Source: Spirochaetaceae bacterium
GTDB taxonomy: Bacteria; Spirochaetota; Spirochaetia; UBA9216
Direction of reading: 5' to 3'
Assembly: GCA_028527945.1 (NCBI GenBank)
Contig: JAQQAK010000079.1
Coordinates: forward strand, 1-11,783
DNA: 11,783 nt
The position numbers and the translations under genes were made by a program. Under the pieces are notes generated by a model that made no database searches, was not told the DNA's origin, and saw only the letters and a list, made by a program, of their open reading frames with translations. Below are positions 7,071 to 11,783 of this stretch, piece by piece; position 1 is the stretch's first letter; the number at the start of each line of letters is the position of its first letter.

Positions 7071-8047
7071 TCATCAAAGCGTTTTATATAGGCATGGCAA
7101 TACGGAGTCTTACCAGTTTTAGAATAATAATCCTGGTGATATTCCTCTGCCGGCCAAAAAGCTCCAGCAGATCTTAGACTCGTTGCTATATCAAGCCCCT
7201 TAGATTCAAGTACAGTTATCAGTTCTGTCGCAATCTTATGCTGCTCTTCATTTTCGTAAAATATTGCAGAAAGATACTGTTTGCCGATATCAGGCCCTTG
7301 GCCATTTTGTTGAGTAGGGTCATGAATCTCAAAAAAATATTTGGCAAGTTCTCTAAAAGTAATTTTTTCAGGATCATAAATAACCTCAATAGCTTCTATA
7401 TGACCGGTATCAGTATAACAAACTTCCTTATAGGTCGGAAAAGACGTTTGGCCACCAGTATATCCAACAGTAGTACTTGTCACGCCATCAAGTTCTTTAA
7501 AAAGATATTCAACGCCCCAGAAGCAGCCTCCAGCAAAAACAGCCCGGCCAGTTTCGCCCTCATCTGGAACAAATCTCATTGATATAGAATTAACACAATG
7601 GCGGGTATTTTTTTCGGTATAATGCTCACCAATAAAAACATGCCCCAAATGCCCACCGCAAGAAGAACAAAGAATTTCGGTTCGGTGCCCATCAGCATCG
7701 GTCTCACGCCTTACTGCGCCTTCTATCTCATCATCAAAACTCGGCCAACCACAGCCGGAATTAAACTTATCATCAGAATGGTACAAAGGCTCTCCGCAAC
7801 GGCGGCAAACATATGTTCCAGAAGCAGTGTTATTATAGTACTCGCCTGAAAACGGCCTCTCAGTAGCCTTGTATTCTATAACACTTATCTCAAAGGGTTC
7901 TAAGCGACTATTAAGAAGTTCAAGATTTTCATTATTATTGTCTTCCACTTTGGGTTCCTCCATAAATCCAGCTGCATAATTCAATGAAGTAAAAGCAAAA
8001 AATAAAACAGTAAATAGAATTTTCTTTTTATTCCAAACAGCATTCAT
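7067..8047 (-). CDS. msrBA: Exported bifunctional peptide-methionine sulfoxide reductase MsrB-MsrA
   Basis: A 326-aa fusion that repairs both R- (MsrB) and S- (MsrA) methionine sulfoxide in proteins. N-terminal signal peptide about residues 1-26 (hydrophobic 10-22, YAA before GF), so it should act in the periplasm. MsrB domain about 52-162: zinc pairs CRRC (81-84) and CSSC (127-130), GCGWPSF (98-104), GHLGHVF (132-138) and catalytic C151 in RHCVNSISMRF. MsrA domain about 167-326: AGGCFWGVE with catalytic C175, GYTGGQT (195-201), IEVIYDP, and HQDYY (304-308); C317 near the end is a candidate resolving cysteine. The domain order is the reverse of Neisseria PilB (MsrA-MsrB), and no thioredoxin-like domain precedes it, so a separate membrane electron carrier would be needed. 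The upstream Shine-Dalgarno is weak (GATGAG, 12 nt from the ATG). Convergent with fucU, 4-nt overlap, no terminator. Confidence 0.95.
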   Translation of the reverse strand: MNAVWNKKKILFTVLFFAFTSLNYAAGFMEEPKVEDNNNENLELLNSRLEPFEISVIEYKATERPFSGEYYNNTASGTYVCRRCGEPLYHSDDKFNSGCGWPSFDDEIEGAVRRETDADGHRTEILCSSCGGHLGHVFIGEHYTEKNTRHCVNSISMRFVPDEGETGRAVFAGGCFWGVEYLFKELDGVTSTTVGYTGGQTSFPTYKEVCYTDTGHIEAIEVIYDPEKITFRELAKYFFEIHDPTQQNGQGPDIGKQYLSAIFYENEEQHKIATELITVLESKGLDIATSLRSAGAFWPAEEYHQDYYSKTGKTPYCHAYIKRFDD

Positions 8048-8066
8048 ATTACTAAAATACTCATCT

Positions 8067-8096
8067 ATTATACAGAAGACAAGAACTATCCCCCCC
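8067..8096 (-). promoter_or_regulatory. Candidate msrBA promoter with a G7 tract at -35
   Basis: On the - strand TATAAT occupies 8072-8067, 19 nt before the msrBA ATG. Exactly at the -35 distance (17 nt spacer) lies a run of seven G (8096-8090) instead of a TTGACA-like box. Poly-G tracts near -35 are known to tune tpr promoters of Treponema pallidum; the parallel here is inference and the tract is short. Confidence 0.4.
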
Positions 8097-8141
8097 TTCC
8101 CATGAATAAAAAACTATGTTCAATAAAGAGAATTTAAAACC

Positions 8142-8170
8142 TTTCCGCATTAAAAAATTGTCTCTATAAT
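8142..8170 (+). promoter_or_regulatory. Candidate promoter of the alkyltransferase-like gene, start site near the ATG
   Basis: A perfect TATAAT (8165-8170) has TTTCCG at the -35 distance (8142-8147). Only 9 nt separate the -10 from the ATG at 8180, so the transcript would start about 3 nt before the start codon. No purine-rich ribosome binding site is present in those 9 nt or just upstream (CTCTATAATATAGCAATT), consistent with a leaderless mRNA. Confidence 0.45.
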
Positions 8171-8179
8171 ATAGCAATT

Positions 8180-8470
8180 ATGACAGCCTTTTCAGAACGA
8201 GTTATTAAAATAATCAAAGCAATTCCTCCCGGACAGGTTGCAAGCTATGGCCAGATTGCCGCTATGGCAGGCAACCCAAAAGCCGCTCGTCAGGTAGCAA
8301 GACTTCTACATTCATCAAGTGAAAAGCAGGACTTGCCATGGCATAGAGTTGTAAACAGAGAGGGTAAGATATCTTTACAAGGAGAAGGGGCAGTAATCCA
8401 AAGAGGCCTTCTTGAAGCCGAAGGTATTGAATTTGACTTAGATGGGAAGGTAAAAACCTTAGAATTATAA
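8180..8470 (+). CDS. Alkyltransferase-like protein (ATL, MGMT-fold DNA-binding protein)
   Basis: A 96-aa protein made only of the DNA-binding domain of O6-alkylguanine-DNA alkyltransferase. It has the helix-turn-helix PGQVASYGQIAAMAG (17-31), the RQVARLLH segment (37-44) with R37 in the place of the family's base-flipping arginine, and LPWHRVVN (52-59). Trp54 replaces the reactive Cys of the PCHR motif, so it cannot take up the alkyl group; known ATLs (E. coli YbaZ, yeast Atl1) bind O6-alkylguanine and hand the lesion to nucleotide excision repair. Length fits YbaZ-like proteins. The next Met (residue 29) lies inside the domain, so the ATG at 8180 is the only reasonable start even though it has no Shine-Dalgarno. 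Divergent from msrBA; both repair chemical damage, which may be why they sit together, or may be chance. Confidence 0.92.
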   Translation: MTAFSERVIKIIKAIPPGQVASYGQIAAMAGNPKAARQVARLLHSSSEKQDLPWHRVVNREGKISLQGEGAVIQRGLLEAEGIEFDLDGKVKTLEL

Positions 8471-8557
8471 CCTCTTTAAGAAAATACTATAGGTCGCATT
8501 AAATCACTTCCCAATTCAAAGAATATATAAATTTTATTTTTAAAAGCTGCATTGTTA

Positions 8558-8588
8558 TGTTAAAATATTCACTGTGTTAACGTACACG
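8558..8588 (+). promoter_or_regulatory. Kinase promoter with extended -10 and operator-like inverted repeat
   Basis: TGTTAAAAT (8558-8566) is an extended -10 (TGn then TAAAAT); no good -35 is visible in the A/T-rich stretch upstream. The transcript would start at about 8573, right where GTGTTAACGTACAC (8574-8587) begins. That element has 4-bp arms (GTGT/ACAC) and a central CG, vaguely like LacI-family operators, and would block transcription if bound. The ribosome binding site AGAGGAG (8591-8597) follows. Confidence 0.35.
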
Positions 8589-8608
8589 CAAGAGGAGCAA
8601 AACAAATA

Positions 8609-10192
8609 ATGGACAAGATAAAAGAATATATAGAATCTGGCAAAGCTTCACTAGGCATAGAACTGGGGTCTTCCAGAATAAAAGCCGTGCTGATAGGAGA
8701 AGACTACAACCCCATAGCAGATGGAGGATTTGCCTGGGAAAACTCACTTATAGACGGGATATGGACTTATTCAATAGAAGAAGTTTGGAAAGGCGTTGCA
8801 GAATGTTACAAAGAACTTAAAAATAATGTAATGGATAAATACGGTGTAAAATTAACAAAATTTAACGCCATTGGATTCTCCGCAATGATGCATGGCTATC
8901 TTGCCTTTGACAAAAACGGAAAACTTTTAACACCATTCAGAACCTGGAGAAATAATATAACAGAGAAAGCTTCAGAAGAACTCTCAGAACTTTTTGACTA
9001 TCCAATACCTCAACGATGGAGTATAGCACATCTTTATCAAAGTATTTTAAATAATGAACAGCACGTAAAAGATTTGGATTTTTTTACAACACTTTCAGGA
9101 TATGTTCACTGGAAACTTACCGGTAAAAAAGTAATAGGAGTAGGAGACGCTTCAGGAATGTTTCCAATAAGCGCCGATACTCAAAACTTTAATACAATAA
9201 TGCTGAAAAAATTCAACAAAGCAGTAGAAGATAATGGATATAACTGGAAACTAGAAAATCTACTTCCGGAAGTTCTTGTAGCAGGAAAAGAAGCCGGCAA
9301 ATTAACAGAAGAAGGAGCTATACTTTTAGACCCCTCAGGAGATCTCTCAGCTGGTATTCCATTCTGCCCTCCAGAAGGAGACGCTGGAACAGGAATGGTT
9401 GCAACAAATTCTGTAAAAAAACGTACCGGAAATGTTTCTGCCGGAACCTCAGTGTTCGCCATGATAGTTCTTGAGAATGAACTTACTAAAAGACATTCAG
9501 AACTGGATCTGGTAACAACTCCGGACGGCTCTGCTGTAGCAATGGCACATTCAAATAACTGTACAGGTGAATACGATAAATGGGTTACTCTTTTTAAAGA
9601 AGTTGCTGACGCATCCGGCGCAAAAGTATCAAAAAGTGATCTTTTCGGAATCCTTTTCAATAAAGCACTAAATGCCTCCCCGGACTGCGGAGGGCTGCTC
9701 TGCTACGGATACTTATCAGGAGAACATATTACAGGCTTTGCAGAAGGAAGGCCAATGGTTGTAAGGCGGCCGGAAGCAGAGCTTACACTTGGCAACTTTA
9801 TGAGGGCTCAGTTATTTACCGCGCTATGCGCAATGCGAACAGGACTCAATGTACTATTCGATGATGAAAAAGTTGAAGTCGATGTGATAAATGGGCATGG
9901 CGGATTTTTCAAAACACCTGAGGTCAGCGGGCCAATAATGGCAGCAGCTGTTAACACAAAGGTAAACATTCTTGAAACCGCTGGCGAAGGCGGAGCCTGG
10001 GGAATGGCGCTTTTGGCTGGTTATCTTGGAAATAAAAAGGAACTCTCAGAATATCTTGATACCGAAGTATTTAAAAACTCAAGTACAGTATCCTTTAAAC
10101 CTCAGAAAAAAGATCTGGAAGGTTTTGATCAGTTTTTTACAAGATACACAAAAGGGTTACCAATAGAAAGAGCCGCGGTTGAGAACATTTAA
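8609..10192 (+). CDS. FGGY-family carbohydrate kinase, probably acting on a pentulose
   Basis: A 527-aa ATP-dependent sugar kinase of the FGGY family, cytoplasmic. N-terminal domain: GIELGSSRIKAVL (16-28) is the first phosphate motif, with Glu18 where most members have Asp; MHGY (94-97) resembles the QMHG motif of xylulokinases; GDASG (179-183). The probable catalytic base is D258 in PEGDAGTGM. The C-terminal domain carries SAGTSVF (277-283), NGHGGFFKTPEVSGP (428-442) and ETAGEGGAWGMALLAGY (456-472), the positions of the usual GGGAKSPLW and EAAALGAALLA signatures. I associate this long variant with uncharacterised kinases close to xylulokinases (D-xylulose kinase subgroup); the substrate (xylulose, ribulose or a fuculose/tagatose-type ketose) cannot be fixed. 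AGAGGAG (8591-8597) lies 11 nt before the ATG. No isomerase or aldolase is adjacent. It faces the ribose-type transporter across a shared terminator, so the two may serve one pathway. Confidence 0.88.
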   Translation: MDKIKEYIESGKASLGIELGSSRIKAVLIGEDYNPIADGGFAWENSLIDGIWTYSIEEVWKGVAECYKELKNNVMDKYGVKLTKFNAIGFSAMMHGYLAFDKNGKLLTPFRTWRNNITEKASEELSELFDYPIPQRWSIAHLYQSILNNEQHVKDLDFFTTLSGYVHWKLTGKKVIGVGDASGMFPISADTQNFNTIMLKKFNKAVEDNGYNWKLENLLPEVLVAGKEAGKLTEEGAILLDPSGDLSAGIPFCPPEGDAGTGMVATNSVKKRTGNVSAGTSVFAMIVLENELTKRHSELDLVTTPDGSAVAMAHSNNCTGEYDKWVTLFKEVADASGAKVSKSDLFGILFNKALNASPDCGGLLCYGYLSGEHITGFAEGRPMVVRRPEAELTLGNFMRAQLFTALCAMRTGLNVLFDDEKVEVDVINGHGGFFKTPEVSGPIMAAAVNTKVNILETAGEGGAWGMALLAGYLGNKKELSEYLDTEVFKNSSTVSFKPQKKDLEGFDQFFTRYTKGLPIERAAVENI

Positions 10193-10209
10193 ACTTAAAC
10201 CTCAAAAAC

Positions 10210-10248
10210 AAAAAAGCTGATATTCATGTTTGAATATCAGCTTTTTTT
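10210..10248. terminator. Bidirectional intrinsic terminator between kinase and ribose-type permease
   Basis: AGCTGATATTCA (10215-10226) and TGAATATCAGCT (10231-10242) form a perfect 12-bp stem with a TGTT loop. A-T pairs extend it outward by about 5 bp, ending in T7 on the + strand (10242-10248) and T5-T6 on the - strand (complement of the A run 10210-10215). It lies 18 nt after the kinase stop and about 45 nt after the permease stop on the other strand, so it ends both convergent transcripts. It is the only clear intrinsic terminator in the window. Confidence 0.93.
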
Positions 10249-10291
10249 ATAAAAATAGAAGCTTTCAAAAGTCAAAGTTACGAAAAAGACA

Positions 10292-11242
10292 CTATTTAAT
10301 AACTTTCAAAGCCTTATGGTCTATTGTCAAAGCAACAACAATCAGGAATATAATTCCCTTAACAAGCTGCTGTGTAGCTGAAATAGGAAACACCATAGGA
10401 AGACTCTTTTCAAGAACACAATAGGCAAATGAACCAATTATAATATTTGAAAACCTTGCCTTGGCGCCTCCTGAAATAGGCATACCGCCAAGAACAAGGG
10501 CTATAAGAATCTGCGTCTCAAGCTGACGTCCGGCAGTACCTGTAATAGCGCCAACCTTAATTACATTTATAAAAGAAGCAAAACCTGTTATTGCACCAGA
10601 GGCAACATAAACAAGAAATTTCTTCAAATCTGGTCTACAGCCAGAAAATCTTGCGGCAGTTTCGCCTGCGCCAATAGCCTTAAGATCATAGCCTACTCTT
10701 GTAAATCTGAAAACAAGAAATCCAATCAGCATCACTACGGCTGTAACAACAACCTTAAACCATGTATGGTTAAGATCCATTACATCTACTGTTGCTGGAA
10801 TAGGACCATTTGTTGTTATATATTTACACAATCCTCTAAAAAGATACATTGTACAAATTGTAACAATAAAGGATGCTATCTTGAACTTAACGTAGAAAAA
10901 TCCATTAAAAGCCCCCATCAATGCGCCTGCAGCAACAGCGGCTAAAATAGCAAGAATAATACTATGTTCAGAAACTACACAGAATATAATAGAAGAAAGC
11001 CCTAAAATTGAGCCTTGAGAGAAATCAAGCCCGCCAACTGTCATTATCATAAATACACCCATAGATGTAATCATTAACACATAGACCTGACTAAGCATCA
11101 AATTCAGACTCCTGAAACGGATTATCTTTCCTCCTGTTAATATTGAAAAAACTACAACAATACAAACAAAACCCAAAAGTGGAATAAGTTCAGTAAACCA
11201 GTCGCCTGGGCCTTGCTTTGCTTTAAGCGATTTATTATTCAT
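10292..11242 (-). CDS. Ribose/xylose-type ABC transporter permease (RbsC/XylH family)
   Basis: A 316-aa inner-membrane permease of the monosaccharide ABC family. The family pattern is clear: GGLDFSQGSILGLSS (70-84), FYVKFKIASFIVTICTMY (116-133), the cytoplasmic coupling region GYDLKAIGAGETAARFSG (184-201), VYVASGAITGFAS (211-223), and the late LVLGGMPISGGAKAR (249-263). Length fits RbsC (about 320 aa). AGGGGG (11255-11250) lies 7 nt before the ATG, and the G of the ATPase TAG stop is the first G of this Shine-Dalgarno, so translation is probably coupled to the ATPase gene 12 nt upstream. It is only distantly like the MglC at the left of the window, so it is a second, separate uptake system. 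Its binding protein is not in the window; it should lie beyond the right edge or elsewhere. The substrate is not determinable. Confidence 0.92.
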   Translation of the reverse strand: MNNKSLKAKQGPGDWFTELIPLLGFVCIVVVFSILTGGKIIRFRSLNLMLSQVYVLMITSMGVFMIMTVGGLDFSQGSILGLSSIIFCVVSEHSIILAILAAVAAGALMGAFNGFFYVKFKIASFIVTICTMYLFRGLCKYITTNGPIPATVDVMDLNHTWFKVVVTAVVMLIGFLVFRFTRVGYDLKAIGAGETAARFSGCRPDLKKFLVYVASGAITGFASFINVIKVGAITGTAGRQLETQILIALVLGGMPISGGAKARFSNIIIGSFAYCVLEKSLPMVFPISATQQLVKGIIFLIVVALTIDHKALKVIK

Positions 11243-11254
11243 ATATTTTGCCCC

Positions 11255-11783
11255 CTAAACCATCTTGGCTATGAGATCTTCTTCACTTAGCTTTGGGTCT
11301 CTCATAAACTCACCATTAATCTTTCCACTTTTCATGATAAGAATACGATCACTCATTCCAAGCAGCTCCTGAATCTCTTCAGATATCATGATTACAGATT
11401 TGCCTTTTTCTTTCAGCTCGCTCATCAAGGCATAAATATCAGCCTTAACCTTTACATCAATTCCTCGGGTGGGACTATCAAGAACAAGAATATCAGAATC
11501 ATTACCAATCCACCTGGCAAGTACAACTTTCTGCTTGTTTCCCCCGGATAAATCAGCTACATACTGACTAACACCAGTCATTTTTACACTCATCAGCTCC
11601 GCGTATTTCCGAGCAAATTTAGTGAGTTTTTTATTTCCAAGTATATTCTTTACAGCCAGCTTATTTAATGAAGGAAGACAGATATTATCACGTATTGGAT
11701 AAGCGGTTACTACAGATTCGTTATCTCTATCCTTGGAGGTATAAGCAATACTATTTTTAATAGCTGTTGTTATAGAATTAATT
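11255..11783 (-). CDS. Sugar ABC transporter ATPase, C-terminal half (RbsA/XylG/MglA family; 5' partial)
   Basis: Only the second nucleotide-binding domain is in the window; the frame is open past the right edge, and the ATG at 11593 is internal, since the preceding codons continue the fold (SIAYTSKDRD, the family's Y-SEDR segment, then RDNICLPSL). Visible motifs: ABC signature LSGGNKQK (11548-11525), Walker B ILVLD, D-loop-like GID, and the H-loop region MISEEIQEL with Glu-Glu in the switch position (common in second domains of this family). The residue after the Walker B Asp is Ser (AGT, 11476-11474) where the family has the catalytic Glu (LDEPTRG). The TAG stop overlaps the permease ribosome binding site. 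A first, catalytic domain is expected outside the window. The substrate type (ribose-like) is inferred from family resemblance and the downstream RbsC-like permease. Confidence 0.92.
   Translation of the reverse strand, partial: INSITTAIKNSIAYTSKDRDNESVVTAYPIRDNICLPSLNKLAVKNILGNKKLTKFARKYAELMSVKMTGVSQYVADLSGGNKQKVVLARWIGNDSDILVLDSPTRGIDVKVKADIYALMSELKEKGKSVIMISEEIQELLGMSDRILIMKSGKINGEFMRDPKLSEEDLIAKMV

Noticed and set aside
9181..9660. 159-aa open frame on the - strand inside the kinase gene
   Set aside because: It is fully covered by a well-supported FGGY kinase on the other strand, and its Ser/Pro-rich translation shows no recognisable motif.
11591..11593. ATG at 11593 as the start of a short 112-aa ATPase
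   Set aside because: The upstream codons continue the nucleotide-binding fold without a stop to the right edge; starting here would leave only the second half of one ABC domain.

Overview
The window is AT-rich and densely coded. It suggests a host-associated or anaerobic spirochaete of the Treponema type. The reasons are a galactose-type binding protein whose signal peptide is followed directly by an N-G-x-K-E mature start, a pattern I associate from memory with Treponema and Spirochaeta binding proteins; an exported MsrB-MsrA fusion in the B-A order; and sugar ABC uptake paired with YesM/YesN-type regulators. A clostridial origin cannot be excluded from the sequence alone. Eleven genes are supported; two of them run off the window edges.

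Region 1 (left edge to 2187, + strand) is the end of an mgl operon: the galactose/methyl-galactoside permease mglC (start outside the window) and then the binding protein mglB, which keeps every sugar-contact residue I know from E. coli MglB. The order is C then B, unlike B-A-C in E. coli. A perfect 9-bp hairpin with a UUCG loop lies between the two genes. Region 2 (2188-6511, - strand) is a tightly overlapped operon read from right to left: a YesN-type response regulator with AraC output, a YesM-type dCache histidine kinase, and a membrane-anchored periplasmic-binding-like protein. ATGA start/stop overlaps join all three. This is the arrangement of a three-component sugar sensor comparable to XylFII-LytS-YesN. 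It meets mglB tail to tail with no spacer at all.

Region 3 (6512-8470) holds an L-fucose mutarotase (fucU) divergent from the sensor operon, an exported MsrB-MsrA methionine sulfoxide reductase convergent with fucU (the stop codons overlap by 4 nt), and an alkyltransferase-like protein (PWHR in place of PCHR) divergent from msrBA. The fucU/sensor intergenic region carries a perfect 10-bp palindrome. Region 4 (8471 to right edge) has an FGGY-family carbohydrate kinase on the + strand and, facing it across a strong bidirectional terminator, a ribose/xylose-type ABC permease and the C-terminal half of its ATPase on the - strand (the ATPase continues past the right edge). The ATPase has Ser where the catalytic Glu normally follows the Walker B Asp.

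Taken together this is a sugar acquisition and sensing region. One ABC system (Mgl) brings in galactose or glucose; a second ribose-type ABC system has an unknown substrate. A mutarotase and a sugar kinase would feed the sugars into metabolism, and a binding-protein-assisted two-component system probably controls one or more of these units. Which sugar the sensor sees and which genes it controls are inferences from adjacency. No rRNA, tRNA, CRISPR array, insertion sequence or prophage was seen, and no gene-free stretch exceeds 140 bases.
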